Program-made: the position numbers and the translations under genes | Assembly (NCBI GenBank): GCA_024742405.1 | Contig: JANSYP010000004.1 | Span: 248,001 to 312,000 of the forward strand | Source: Paracoccaceae bacterium | GTDB lineage: Bacteria > Pseudomonadota > Alphaproteobacteria > Rhodobacterales > Rhodobacteraceae | DNA: 64,000 nt | Direction of reading: 5' to 3' | Shown: one piece after another, positions 1-10,986 of the stretch | Layout of the letters: each line of letters starts with the position of its first letter | How positions within the stretch are numbered: position 1 is the stretch's first letter | The notes under the pieces: generated by a model | What the model saw: the letters and a program-made list of their open reading frames with translations, nothing else | Databases searched by the model: none | What the model was told of the DNA's origin: nothing

Positions 1-335
1 CGGTGTTTGTGGAGAACGGGCGCAAGGGGGCGGCTTTGGTGACGGAAAACATCCGGCTGACCCGGGCGGGCGACGCCGCGCGGGTGCTGCGCATGGATGC
101 AACGCGGCTGCCGGTCCGCGCCGGTGCGCCAGCGACTCTGGTCTTTATCGACCCGCCCTATGGCAAGGGGGCGGGCACGCGTGCGCTGACCTCGGCGCGC
201 GCCGGCGGCTGGGTCGCACCCGGCGCGCTGGTGGTCTGGGAAGAGGCGACGGCCCAGGAGGCGCCCGAAGGTTTTGCGCGGACCGACGCGCGGCGCTATG
301 GTGACACCCATGTCACCTTTCTCGAGCACCTATGA
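1..335 (+). CDS. rsmD: 16S rRNA (guanine966-N2)-methyltransferase RsmD, C-terminal part (cut by window start)
   Basis: This is the last ~110 residues of an RsmD-type methyltransferase, which uses S-adenosylmethionine to methylate G966 of 16S rRNA in the 30S subunit. The visible part starts with FVEN, the end of the SAM-binding region (an acidic residue after a hydrophobic strand), and carries the DPPYGKG catalytic motif at about residue 50 of the fragment, the family's version of the NPPY motif of N2-guanine methyltransferases. The start lies outside the window. The next gene converges on it and ends at 520. The 184-bp gap holds only a short open frame (340-516) that I do not support as a gene. 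Confidence 0.85.
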   Translation, partial: VFVENGRKGAALVTENIRLTRAGDAARVLRMDATRLPVRAGAPATLVFIDPPYGKGAGTRALTSARAGGWVAPGALVVWEEATAQEAPEGFARTDARRYGDTHVTFLEHL

Positions 336-519
336 GGCGATGTCCGATGGCGCGGCGGCGCGGGTCGGCAAGGACCACTCGCGCAGCGCTGCAAAACGCC
401 CTGCGCCACCGGTCACCGGACCGGTTTTGATGGGCGACATCCACCCCGCGCCGGGCGGCCGCCCATTGCTTTTGAGCTTGTGGGCGCAGTGGGAGGAGGC
501 GGCGCGGGAGCGCTGAGCC

Positions 520-1578
520 TCAGTTGGACGGCGGCGTTGCGCTGCCGGCGAATTCTGCCACAGCCGCTTGCGCGTCCGAGACAAGCCCGGCCCCGTCGAG
601 CCCCTTGGCCGTCACTTCGTCGATCCACTCCGCCGTCACCTCGGCACCCAGAGCACGGATACGGTCGGTTTCGGCCTCGCTCAGCACGGCGATCTCGTTG
701 CCCGACGCGGCGATGACTTCCTTGCCTTCATTGTCGCCGATGTCATGGGCGCGACCGGCCCAGGCGGAGGTTTCCATGCCGGAATTCGCATCGATCACGG
801 CCTTCAGATCGTCAGGCAGGCTCTCGTACTTGTCCTTGTTCATCGCCCAGATGAAGAAGAGGTTGTAGAGCGACTGGTCGCCGGCAATGTCAGTATGGCT
901 GTCGGTCAGTTCATCGAGCTTCAGAGAGGGCGCGATTTCCCAGGGAATCACGCCCCCATCGACGACACCCTTGGCCAGCGACTCGGGAAAGGCGGGTACC
1001 GGCATGCCGACCGGAGTGGCGCCGAGCTTGCCCAGAAGAAGGGTTACGGGCCGCGACGGGCCGCGCAGCCGCAGCCCGGCGATATCATCCATGCTTTCCA
1101 GTGCATCGCCCTTTTTATGGAGAATCCCGCGTCCATGCATATGCGAGGCAATCAGATGCACATCGGCAAAGTCGTCCAGCAGGTGCTTTTGGGTGAAGTC
1201 CCAGGCGGCGCGGCTGGCCTCCTCGCCCGATTTCGTGGTCATGAAGGGCAACTCCAGTGCCTCGGCCTCGGGAAACCGCCCCGGCTGGTAGCCGGGGATC
1301 ACCCAGCCGCCGTCGATGGCGCCGTCGCGCACCAGATCATACTGCGCCGGAGGTTTGCCGCCGAGCTGCATGAACGGATAGATCTCGACCTTGATGCGAC
1401 CGTCCGAGTCCTCTTCGACCTTCTTGGCCCAGGGCTCGATGAAATGCTTGGGGTTGGCCGAGTTCGGAGACACGAAATGCTGGAAACGCAGCGTGACCTC
1501 CTGTGCGGCGGCCGGTACGGCGAGCACCGCGGCGAAGCCGATGGCCGAAAGAACACGGGGCACGAAGTGGCGGGTCAT
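520..1578 (-). CDS. TRAP transporter substrate-binding protein, DctP family
   Basis: Periplasmic solute-binding protein (352 aa) of a tripartite ATP-independent periplasmic transporter. The first ~25 residues are a Sec signal peptide (basic MTRHFVPR, hydrophobic core, AAAQE cleavage region). The mature part has the family layout: an FQHF opening strand, a GLRLRGPSRP segment that matches the conserved substrate-binding arginine region, and a C-terminal long helix. The ATG at 1578 is preferred over an in-frame ATG at 1599 because it begins at the signal peptide and has AGGA 12 nt upstream. No DctQ or DctM membrane partner lies nearby, so it is an orphan here, and its ligand (probably an organic acid) cannot be told. 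Confidence 0.9.
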   Translation of the reverse strand: MTRHFVPRVLSAIGFAAVLAVPAAAQEVTLRFQHFVSPNSANPKHFIEPWAKKVEEDSDGRIKVEIYPFMQLGGKPPAQYDLVRDGAIDGGWVIPGYQPGRFPEAEALELPFMTTKSGEEASRAAWDFTQKHLLDDFADVHLIASHMHGRGILHKKGDALESMDDIAGLRLRGPSRPVTLLLGKLGATPVGMPVPAFPESLAKGVVDGGVIPWEIAPSLKLDELTDSHTDIAGDQSLYNLFFIWAMNKDKYESLPDDLKAVIDANSGMETSAWAGRAHDIGDNEGKEVIAASGNEIAVLSEAETDRIRALGAEVTAEWIDEVTAKGLDGAGLVSDAQAAVAEFAGSATPPSN

Positions 1579-1843
1579 GGCGGAGGTCCATCCTGTCATG
1601 GGTCAAGGGCGGCTAAGGTTTACCACTCAGGTTGCTGCACGGCCAGACCAGGCTCAATGGCCGAAAATCTGCGCAAACCAGCGTTTCGAACACTGGCAAA
1701 GCGGGTGTGCCGGAGTAGATTTCCCTCATGGCGATGCGGATGCCCTGGGGCTTTGCGGCTGATTTGGCCAGAGCGACGTCGGTGCGAAGCTCTGATGTGG
1801 CGCCCCGTGGCGGCAATGCTGGTCCGTCTCGCGGAGTGCGTGC

Positions 1844-2407
1844 TTGTGGGACCAGCACCCCTTGACGGCGGTTGCACGCTATCCCGCAGCGCTCCGGTTG
1901 TTGCACTGGCTCGTGGTGCTGCTGGTCGCGTTGCAGCTCACATTGGCCCTGATCAACGCCATCTACTATGAGCGGACCCCGGGTCTCGCAGAGGCGGCGG
2001 TGCAGGCGCATATCTCGGTCGGTGTGCTGCTGTTCGGGCTGATGCTGCTGCGGCTGGGTGTGCGGCTTACGCGACCGGTGCCGCCCTTGCCCGAAGGTAT
2101 GGGCCGGGCCAAGCGGCGGCTTGCCCACGCAACTCATGCCGCTCTCTATGTCATACTGGTCGCCCTGCCTGTGACCGGATGGCTGAAACTCGCGGCGCTC
2201 GGCTATCCGGCAAGCGTCTTCGGCATCTTGCCCTTGCCGGTCTTCGAATTCATGCCCGATGTGGCGCGCAGAGCGCGCAATGCCCATGAGCTTCTGGCCC
2301 TTGCGCTGGGCGGATTGCTGGTCCTGCACGTCGGAGCCGCGCTGTTTCACAAACGTCTGGCGGGCGCGGCGGTCCTGCCGCGTATGGGGATCGGTCAGAC
2401 GCCGTAG
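1844..2407 (+). CDS. Cytochrome b561 family protein
   Basis: Integral membrane di-heme b-type cytochrome (187 aa) with four predicted transmembrane helices, which passes electrons from the quinone pool to periplasmic acceptors. Candidate axial heme ligands are His21 (LLHWLV), His56 (QAHISVG), His95/98, His148 (NAHELL) and His162 (VLHVG), placed as in the CybB/YceJ family. The start is a TTG at 1844 with GGAG at 1833-1836 and a 7-nt spacer; no ATG or GTG lies between the upstream stop and the first helix. It is divergent from the TRAP gene, and its last 13 bases overlap the 3' end of map on the other strand. Confidence 0.88.
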   Translation: MWDQHPLTAVARYPAALRLLHWLVVLLVALQLTLALINAIYYERTPGLAEAAVQAHISVGVLLFGLMLLRLGVRLTRPVPPLPEGMGRAKRRLAHATHAALYVILVALPVTGWLKLAALGYPASVFGILPLPVFEFMPDVARRARNAHELLALALGGLLVLHVGAALFHKRLAGAAVLPRMGIGQTP

Positions 2408-3222
2408 GTGGGGTGAAACAGCCCGCCGGGCGAGAGCGTGAAGATATCCGCGCCGTCTGCGGTCACCCCGATGGAATGCTCGAATTGCGCCGACAGCGAT
2501 TTGTCCCGCGTCACGGCCGTCCAATCGTCGCCCAGCACCTTGGTTTCGGGGCGCCCCAGATTGACCATCGGCTCGATGGTAAAGAACATGCCCTCTTCCA
2601 GCACCGGACCTGCCCCTGCGCGTCCGTAATGCAGCACATTCGGCGGCGCATGGAACACGCGGCCCAGCCCATGGCCGCAGAAATCGCGTACCACCGACAT
2701 CTTGTTGGATTCGACATAACTCTGGATGGCGTGGCCGATATCGCCGAACGTGTTCCCGGGGCGCACGGCTTCGATGCCCCGCAGCAACGCGTTGTGGGTC
2801 ACTTCGATCAGACGTTCGGCCTTGCGGGGCAGTTTTCCGGCGACATACATCCGGCTGGTGTCGCCGAACCAGCCATCCAGGATGACGGTCACGTCGATAT
2901 TCAGGATGTCGCCGTCCTTGAGCAGCTTGGGACCGGGAATGCCGTGACAGACCACATGGTTGACCGAGATGCACGAGGCATGCTGGTAGCCCTTATAGCC
3001 GATCGTGGCGGATACGGCACCTGCCTCGGCCACCATGTCCTCGATGTAGGTATCGAGCTCGCCGGTCGTCACACCGGGCGCGATGCGTGGCACCAGCGCG
3101 TCAAGAATCTCTGCCGCAAGGCGTCCTGCCTTGTGCATTCCGGCGAAATCCGCCGATTCGTGAATACGGATACCGTCTTTCGTGAGCCGGCCCCGGTGGC
3201 GTTCGTCCAACTCAGTCTCCAT
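2395..3222 (-). CDS. map: Type I methionine aminopeptidase
   Basis: Cytoplasmic metallopeptidase (275 aa) that removes the initiator methionine from nascent proteins. All five metal ligands of the pita-bread fold are visible: the two Asp in NIDVTVILDGWFGDTSRM, His in GHGLGRVFHAPP, Glu in FTIEPM and Glu in QFEHSIG. The substrate-pocket histidine (CHGIP) is also present. The open frame continues upstream to 3354, but the family starts near METELDERHRG, so the ATG at 3222 is used. It lies 65 bp downstream of sfsA on the same strand, and the two are probably co-transcribed. Its end overlaps the cytochrome b561 gene by 13 bp (convergent). Confidence 0.95.
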   Translation of the reverse strand: METELDERHRGRLTKDGIRIHESADFAGMHKAGRLAAEILDALVPRIAPGVTTGELDTYIEDMVAEAGAVSATIGYKGYQHASCISVNHVVCHGIPGPKLLKDGDILNIDVTVILDGWFGDTSRMYVAGKLPRKAERLIEVTHNALLRGIEAVRPGNTFGDIGHAIQSYVESNKMSVVRDFCGHGLGRVFHAPPNVLHYGRAGAGPVLEEGMFFTIEPMVNLGRPETKVLGDDWTAVTRDKSLSAQFEHSIGVTADGADIFTLSPGGLFHPTYGV

Positions 3223-3287
3223 CGCCGTCGATTGCGCGCGATGTAACGCAGCCGCGCGCGATGTTCCAGAGCCGCGCAGAGACGTGA

Positions 3288-3992
3288 TCACAGCGCGACC
3301 GGGAGCCGCTTTGCCAGTGTCACTTCTTCGGGCGTGACCTGCGTACCGTAGCATAGCATTTCCACGCCGGCCTTTGCAGCGGCTTCGAACGCAGTCGCGT
3401 AACCGGGGTCGAGATCGGCTGCCATCTTCAACCGGGCACAGTCGGTGCGCTGCACCAGGTAGAGCATCACCGCACGGTGCCCGTTCTCCGCCATCGCGGC
3501 GAGATCGCCCAGATGCTTGGCGCCGCGGGTGGTGACGCTGTCGGGAAACTCCGCCCAGTCGCCATCGCGGCGCAGATGAACGTTCTTTACCTCGACATAG
3601 GCGTCCGACAGGCCGGAACCCGAGAGCAGGAAATCGACGCGGCTGCGCGTCCGGTAGGGGACTTCGGACCGGACGGTGCTGTAGGCCGCCAGTTCCGGGA
3701 TGGCGCGGGCATTGAGCGCCTCCTTGACCACCCTGTTAGGTACCGCAGTGTCGATGCCGGAATAATGCCCGCCGGGAAGCTCGACCACGCGCCAGCCCCA
3801 TTTCAGCTTGCGTTTGGGGTCGTCGTTCGGCTCCAGCCAGATCCGCAGGCCGGGATCCTTGAGACCCATCATGGAGCCTGGATTGGGGCAATGGGCGGTA
3901 ATCTCGCGGCCATCGTCGAGTACCGCGTCGGCGAGGAACCGGTTGTAGCGGCGCACGAGCCGGGCGGGGACCAGCGGGGTTGGAAAGCGCAT
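3288..3992 (-). CDS. sfsA: SfsA family DNA/RNA nuclease
   Basis: A 234-aa SfsA homologue, exactly the usual family length. The E. coli protein was first described through maltose-fermentation control and has an OB-like N-terminal part with a PD-(D/E)XK-like nuclease core. The signatures CPNPGSM near residue 37 and YVEVKNVHL in the centre (the E-V-K of the nuclease-like core) are clear. The frame is open for 12 more codons upstream, but MRFPTPLVPARLVRRYNRF is the canonical opening, so the start is set at 3992. It lies just upstream of map and is divergent from the CinA-like gene with only 47 bp between the starts. Function is by homology only. Confidence 0.92.
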   Translation of the reverse strand: MRFPTPLVPARLVRRYNRFLADAVLDDGREITAHCPNPGSMMGLKDPGLRIWLEPNDDPKRKLKWGWRVVELPGGHYSGIDTAVPNRVVKEALNARAIPELAAYSTVRSEVPYRTRSRVDFLLSGSGLSDAYVEVKNVHLRRDGDWAEFPDSVTTRGAKHLGDLAAMAENGHRAVMLYLVQRTDCARLKMAADLDPGYATAFEAAAKAGVEMLCYGTQVTPEEVTLAKRLPVAL

Positions 3993-4039
3993 GGACGTTG
4001 GCCTATACCGACCCCTGCAGAGCCGCAAGGAGACGGGCG

Positions 4040-4804
4040 ATGACGCAGACCGGGCCGGCTGGTTCGACCGATACGGCCAATCCGACCGCCGCGATGCTCG
4101 TCATCGGGGACGAGATCCTGTCGGGCCGGACACGCGATGCCAACATGCACCATCTTGCGGGTGAGTTGGCCAAGCATGGCATCACCCTGGCCGAGGCACG
4201 GTTCGTGACCGATGAGACCGGAGCGATCGCAACCGCCGTGCGCGCCCTGTCAGAAGCGCACGCCTATGTCTTTACCTCAGGTGGAATCGGACCGACCCAT
4301 GACGACATCACTGCCGACGCCGTGGCCCAAGCCTTTGGCGCGTCGATCGATGTGCGCGACGATGCCCGCGCGCTTCTGGCGGCGCATTATGCCACGACGG
4401 GCATCGAGCTGAATGCCGCGCGGTTGCGCATGGCGCGAATCCCCGACGGGGCCACGCTGATCGAGAACCCGATCTCGGCGGCCCCGGGCTTCACGCTGGG
4501 AAATGTCCATGTGATGGCCGGGGTGCCGAGCATCTTTCGCGCCATGCTGGCCGGAGTGCTGCCGCATCTGGTGCAGGGGGCGCCGCTGCTGAGCCAGTCG
4601 CTCACCTTCGAGCGCGCCGAGGGCGAGATCGCCGGCCCACTGGGCGCGCTGGCCGCGCAATTCCCCGATCTCAGCTTTGGATCCTATCCGATGCATGACC
4701 AGAGGGGATACCGGGTGAACGTTGTCGTCCGCGGAACCGATGTGGCGCGCCTCGATGCCGCGATGGTCCGGCTTGCCGCGGATCTGTCCGTTGGCGCCTC
4801 GTGA
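4040..4804 (+). CDS. CinA-type molybdopterin-binding domain protein
   Basis: A 254-aa protein made only of the MoCF/MoaB-like domain found at the N terminus of CinA (COG1058). The opening strand and GDEILSGRTRDAN motif, and TSGGIGPTHDD near residue 80, form the nucleotide/molybdopterin-binding fold. The CinA C-terminal nicotinamide-mononucleotide deamidase domain is absent, so this is the short form; a role in NAD(P) metabolite salvage or repair is possible but unproven. The ATG at 4040 is chosen for the AAGGAGA at 4027-4033. The stop overlaps the GTG of the next gene (GTGA at 4801-4804), which implies translational coupling. Confidence 0.9.
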   Translation: MTQTGPAGSTDTANPTAAMLVIGDEILSGRTRDANMHHLAGELAKHGITLAEARFVTDETGAIATAVRALSEAHAYVFTSGGIGPTHDDITADAVAQAFGASIDVRDDARALLAAHYATTGIELNAARLRMARIPDGATLIENPISAAPGFTLGNVHVMAGVPSIFRAMLAGVLPHLVQGAPLLSQSLTFERAEGEIAGPLGALAAQFPDLSFGSYPMHDQRGYRVNVVVRGTDVARLDAAMVRLAADLSVGAS

Positions 4805-5571
4805 CCCCCACTATTGTGCGCCCTGATACTGCCCGTCTGTTCGAGGCGCTTGAGGCCACCTGGCCGCCGGCCGGGGGCGATCTGGTCGGCCCTTTCCGTC
4901 TGCGCCGGGGCGATGGTGGGGGTCAGCGCGTCTCGGCGGCGGTCTGGGACGAGGGGGCCGGCCCGGTCGACATCGCGCGCGCGCGCGACGGGCTTCAGGC
5001 GGCCGAGGCGCGGATGGCGGGCTGGGGACAGGCGCCGCTCTTCATGCTGCGCGGTGATCCGGAGGACGGGCTCGACAGGATGCTGACCGACCTTGGATAC
5101 CGCCAAAGCGATCCGTCGCTGCTGCTGACTGCGCCGGTGGATGATCTCGCGCCCCGGGATCTGCCGCCGTTGCGCGCAATCGTCGCCGCGCCGGAGCTGT
5201 CGATCTGCCGTGAGATCTGGGCCGATGGCGGTGTCGGTCCCGCACGGCAAGCGGTTATCGCGCGGGCGCCGCCACCGGCCTGCGCGATCCTGGGACGTCG
5301 CGGGGACATGCCCGCGGGCGTGACCCTGGTCGCGGTGGATGGACCGATCGCGATGATCCATGCGCTCCATGTGGTGCCTGCTCACCGCGGCGAAGGCGTC
5401 GCGCGCACAATGATCCTTCGCGCCGCGCGTTGGGCGTCCGCGCGGGGCTGCACGACCCTGGCCTTGGCAGTCGTGGCCCAAAACACACCGGCGCGGCGTC
5501 TGTTCGAGGGGCTCGGGTTCACCCGGGCGGCGGGCTACCACTACCGAGCCGCCCCGGTGCATGCATCGTGA
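4801..5571 (+). CDS. GNAT family N-acetyltransferase
   Basis: A 256-aa acetyltransferase. The C-terminal half has the GNAT core: a beta strand ALHVVPAHRGEGVA, with the acetyl-CoA pyrophosphate-binding R-G-x-G-x-A type loop, and NTPARRLFEGLGF, the usual C-terminal signature. The N-terminal ~120 residues are less conserved and may be a degenerate second GNAT domain. The substrate is unknown. It starts at GTG 4801 inside the stop of the CinA-like gene, and its own TGA (5569-5571) overlaps the ATG of the OmpA-like gene, so three genes form one tight operon. Confidence 0.88.
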   Translation: MTPTIVRPDTARLFEALEATWPPAGGDLVGPFRLRRGDGGGQRVSAAVWDEGAGPVDIARARDGLQAAEARMAGWGQAPLFMLRGDPEDGLDRMLTDLGYRQSDPSLLLTAPVDDLAPRDLPPLRAIVAAPELSICREIWADGGVGPARQAVIARAPPPACAILGRRGDMPAGVTLVAVDGPIAMIHALHVVPAHRGEGVARTMILRAARWASARGCTTLALAVVAQNTPARRLFEGLGFTRAAGYHYRAAPVHAS

Positions 5572-6602
5572 TGCGGCACCTCGCCCTGGCCATTTTTCTT
5601 AACGGTTTGGCCGCGCCTCTTTGGGCCACGCCATCCGAAGAGTTGTTGGCCGATCTGCCACCTCAGGCGCAGGAAACGGCCTCGGTGAGCGATCCGCCGG
5701 GCCGGTACGGGGTTGCTTCGGGCATTTGGACAGGCAGCGACGTGCCGTTCGTGGAGATGAACGGGACCCGCCTCCGCCAAGCTTACCGGATGCCCAACGT
5801 GCCGGGCGCCATGGCAGATACGATCACCGCGCTCTCCCAAAGCCTGACGCGGCAGGGGTTTGAGATCGTGTTGTCCTGCATCGATCTGACATGCGGCGGG
5901 TTCGACTTTCGCCACCGGCTTGAGGTCCTGCCGCTGCCGGGCATGTACGTTGATCTGGGAAGCTTCCGCTATGTGTCCGGGATGCGGGGCGATGAGGATG
6001 GGGTGGAGAAGGCGATGCTTTCCATTCTGGCCAGCGCGAGCGGCGGGCTGGTTTACCTCCAGATCGATCTGATCACGCCCCTGACCGCCGCTGAGGTGGC
6101 CGCCGCGGAAGACTCCCCCGACTTGCCCGCCGTGCCATCTTCGCCACCGGTGGGGGGCATACCGCAAGCGGCGGAGGCGCAGGAAGCGTCCGAAACGCCT
6201 CCGGTCGAGGCGCCTTCTGGGTCGGAAAGCCCGGCCGCCTCCTTTGCCGCGACGGGCGAGATGGTCCTTGAGGATGTCAGCTTTGCCGTGGGATCGATGG
6301 CGTTGACGGGCGAAGACTATCCGTCGCTGACAGCCCTCGCGGCCTACATTGCCGCGACGCCAGATGTGCGGATCGTGCTGGTCGGACACACCGACACGAC
6401 CGGAACGCTCGAGGGGAACGTGCGCGTGTCGCGTAGCCGAGCGCAGGCCGTGGCCAACCGTCTGGTCGAACAGCATGGGGTTGCGCGGTCCCGGCTGCGA
6501 GTCGAAGGCGCGGGGTATCTTGCCCCGCGCGCCGACAACAGAACAGAAGCCGGGCGCGCGTTGAACCGACGGGTTACTGCGGTGCTACTCCCGCCGTCCT
6601 AG
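5571..6602 (+). CDS. OmpA-like domain protein with Pro/Ala-rich linker
   Basis: Exported envelope protein (343 aa). It has a signal peptide (MRHLALAIFLNGLAAPLWA), an N-terminal ~170-residue domain with a likely disulfide (two Cys in LSCIDLTCGGFDF), a linker rich in Pro, Ala and Glu at about 180-225, and a C-terminal OmpA/MotB domain that binds peptidoglycan. The domain is shown by VLVGHTDTTGT, the family's L-x-G-x-T-D motif, and by the terminal NRTEAGRALNRRV with the conserved NRRV. The ATG at 5571 overlaps the previous stop by one base; a GTG immediately before it is an alternative. It probably tethers the outer membrane or a periplasmic complex to the wall. Confidence 0.88.
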   Translation: MRHLALAIFLNGLAAPLWATPSEELLADLPPQAQETASVSDPPGRYGVASGIWTGSDVPFVEMNGTRLRQAYRMPNVPGAMADTITALSQSLTRQGFEIVLSCIDLTCGGFDFRHRLEVLPLPGMYVDLGSFRYVSGMRGDEDGVEKAMLSILASASGGLVYLQIDLITPLTAAEVAAAEDSPDLPAVPSSPPVGGIPQAAEAQEASETPPVEAPSGSESPAASFAATGEMVLEDVSFAVGSMALTGEDYPSLTALAAYIAATPDVRIVLVGHTDTTGTLEGNVRVSRSRAQAVANRLVEQHGVARSRLRVEGAGYLAPRADNRTEAGRALNRRVTAVLLPPS

Positions 6603-6604
6603 CC

Positions 6605-7525
6605 TTAGCGGGCCGCGGACGAAGTGTTGCCGGTGAACCCGTTGGAGCCCGACCGGTCGAAAAGATCCAGAAAGGCGGAGACACGCGGGTTGAGATGCCG
6701 CTTCGGCGGCAGCGTGGCAACGATATGCCGCGTCTGGGTCGGAAGGCCCGGAATGACGCGGCGCAGCAGACCGTCGCGCAGGGCATCGCCGATCACATAG
6801 TCGGGCAAAAGGGCCATACCGATGCCCTGAAGCGTCATGTCTGCGACCACTTCGGAATTGTTGATAGCGATTCGGGGCCGTGCGCGAACCGTGCGCACCT
6901 CGCCGGTTTGTGCTGTCAGGCGCCAGGCGCCGTCGACCTCGCCGCCGCCGCCATGGAGCAGAACATGGGACACCAGATCCTCGACCCGGGCGGGGTGGCC
7001 ATGGGCGTCCAGATAGGCGGGCGCAGCCACAAGTTCGAGTGCGAAACTGTCCAGAATGCGAGACTGGGCGTTGCCAGTGGTCGCGGCTCCCGGTGCAATT
7101 GAAAGATCGAACCCTTCCGAATTCAACTCCACCGGACGATCGATCAAAACCAGGTCGACGGAAACGGACGGGTAGGATTGCAGGAACTCCGAAAGCCGCG
7201 GCGCGATGACGGAGCGCCCGTAATCCGGCGTGACCGCAACCCGAAGCAAGCCCTCCGGTTCGCTTTGCAGCGCGCCGACCATGCCGTCGGCCTCCCGCGC
7301 AGCAACAAGAACTTCCTGTGCGCGCTCGTAATAGACCAGGCCGATTTCGGTCGGGTTCACGCGGCGGGTCGTGCGATTAAGCAGACGCACCCCAAGGCGC
7401 GCTTCGAGCGATGAGACATGCTTCGAAATCGCGGATTTTGACACTTGAAGCTTGCGTGCAGCGCCGGTGAAGCCACCTTGATCGACAACAGTCGCAAATG
7501 CCTCCATTTCTGTAAGTCGATCCAT
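6605..7525 (-). CDS. LysR family transcriptional regulator
   Basis: A 306-aa LTTR. The winged helix-turn-helix is at residues ~1-60 (GFTGAARKLQVSKSAISKHV), followed by the linker helix and the two-lobed effector-binding domain. The RLLNRTTRRVNPTEIG segment places it near the CrgA/DmlR-like group. The ATG at 7525 is chosen because GGAGAGGG lies just upstream and it gives the canonical MDRLTEMEAF start. It ends 3 bp after the convergent OmpA-like gene. The AT-rich 204-bp region upstream has direct repeats that could be its operator. The gene upstream on the same strand is fadH, a possible but unproven target. Confidence 0.92.
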   Translation of the reverse strand: MDRLTEMEAFATVVDQGGFTGAARKLQVSKSAISKHVSSLEARLGVRLLNRTTRRVNPTEIGLVYYERAQEVLVAAREADGMVGALQSEPEGLLRVAVTPDYGRSVIAPRLSEFLQSYPSVSVDLVLIDRPVELNSEGFDLSIAPGAATTGNAQSRILDSFALELVAAPAYLDAHGHPARVEDLVSHVLLHGGGGEVDGAWRLTAQTGEVRTVRARPRIAINNSEVVADMTLQGIGMALLPDYVIGDALRDGLLRRVIPGLPTQTRHIVATLPPKRHLNPRVSAFLDLFDRSGSNGFTGNTSSAAR

Positions 7526-7729
7526 CTTCCCTCTCCAACCAATCACTCTGACGAAACGTAATATCCGTCGCAAAATCGTTCGAATTGTGGCGAATTAGGG
7601 GTAATATTTCGTCAATTCGCCGTCAATTTCGAAATTGTGGAAATATGTCAAACACGTTTATGGCCATCATGCAATCAACAATGACATTACGTTGCGTGCG
7701 GTGGTTCCAAAACGGGAAAATGACGGTGA
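7526..7729. promoter_or_regulatory. AT-rich control region upstream of the lysR gene, with direct repeats
   Basis: This 204-bp spacer between fadH and the LysR gene is far richer in A and T than its surroundings. It holds two near-identical tandem copies of CGTCAATTCG / CGTCAATTTCG (7610-7619 and 7621-7631, 11-bp period), and two copies of CGAATTGTGG / CGAAATTGTGG (7581-7590 and 7630-7640). These are candidate binding sites for the LysR protein itself. I could not assign a convincing -10/-35 pair on the minus strand. Confidence 0.45.
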
Positions 7730-10355
<2,626 letters not shown>

Positions 10356-10368
10356 TTTGGAGTCCGTG

Positions 10369-10986
10369 GTGGGGATTGAGGCGGTTGTGTTCGATCTCGG
10401 GCGGGTGCTGCTGCACTGGGACCCCGAAGGTTTCTATGACTGTGAGATCGGCGAGGCGGGGCGACGCAAGCTCTTCGCCGAGGTTCCACTGCATGAGGTC
10501 AACGAGCAGATCGATCGTGGTGCGCCGTTTCGCGACAGCATCTATGCGCTGGCCAGCGCACATCCTGAGCACGCGTCCGCGATCCGCTTCTGGCACGACC
10601 GGTGGCTGGATATCGCGACCCCCGGAATAGAGGAGTCCGCAGTGTTGCTGCGCGCGCTGCGGGCGCGGGGCGTGCCGGTCTATGCGCTGACGAATTTCGG
10701 TGCGGGGCCACTGGCGCTGGCCGAACAGGCCTATCCGGTACTGCGGGAGTTCGACCTGCGCTTCGTCTCCGGCGAGCTCGGGGTCTTGAAACCAGACCCC
10801 CGAATTTACGAGATCCTCGAAGAGCAGACGGGCCATGCCCCCGGCGCGCTGCTCTTTACCGACGACAAGCCGGAGAATATCGCCACTGCGACCGCGCGCG
10901 GCTGGAAAACGCATCTCTTCGAGCATCCCGAAGGCTGGGCCGCCGAGCTGGTGGTAGCGGGTCTGTTGCCCGAAAACCCGCTCTAG
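10369..10986 (+). CDS. HAD family hydrolase, YihX-like
   Basis: A 205-aa haloacid-dehalogenase-type phosphatase. Motif I is VVFDLGRVL near residue 6: the nucleophile Asp is present but the Asp at +2 is Gly, as in the YihX (glucose-1-phosphate phosphatase) branch. Motif II is the Thr in VYALTNFG, motif III the Lys in GVLKPDPRIY, and motif IV FTDDKPEN. All are in the right order. Two GTG codons occur in a row (10366 and 10369). The second is preferred because GGAG (10359-10362) is then 6 nt away. It follows yaiI by 13 bp and overlaps the convergent MFS gene by 4 bp. The physiological substrate is unknown. Confidence 0.9.
   Translation: MGIEAVVFDLGRVLLHWDPEGFYDCEIGEAGRRKLFAEVPLHEVNEQIDRGAPFRDSIYALASAHPEHASAIRFWHDRWLDIATPGIEESAVLLRALRARGVPVYALTNFGAGPLALAEQAYPVLREFDLRFVSGELGVLKPDPRIYEILEEQTGHAPGALLFTDDKPENIATATARGWKTHLFEHPEGWAAELVVAGLLPENPL

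Noticed and set aside
340-516. 59-codon frame on the plus strand just after rsmD
   Set aside because: It begins 5 bp after the rsmD stop and has a poorly placed GAGG, but the translation has no recognisable features and long GC-rich frames are common by chance here.
1613-2974. 453-codon minus-strand frame across cytochrome b561 and map
   Set aside because: It lies out of frame with map and opposite cytochrome b561, both of which have clear catalytic or heme-ligand motifs. The translation is Arg/Pro-rich and featureless.
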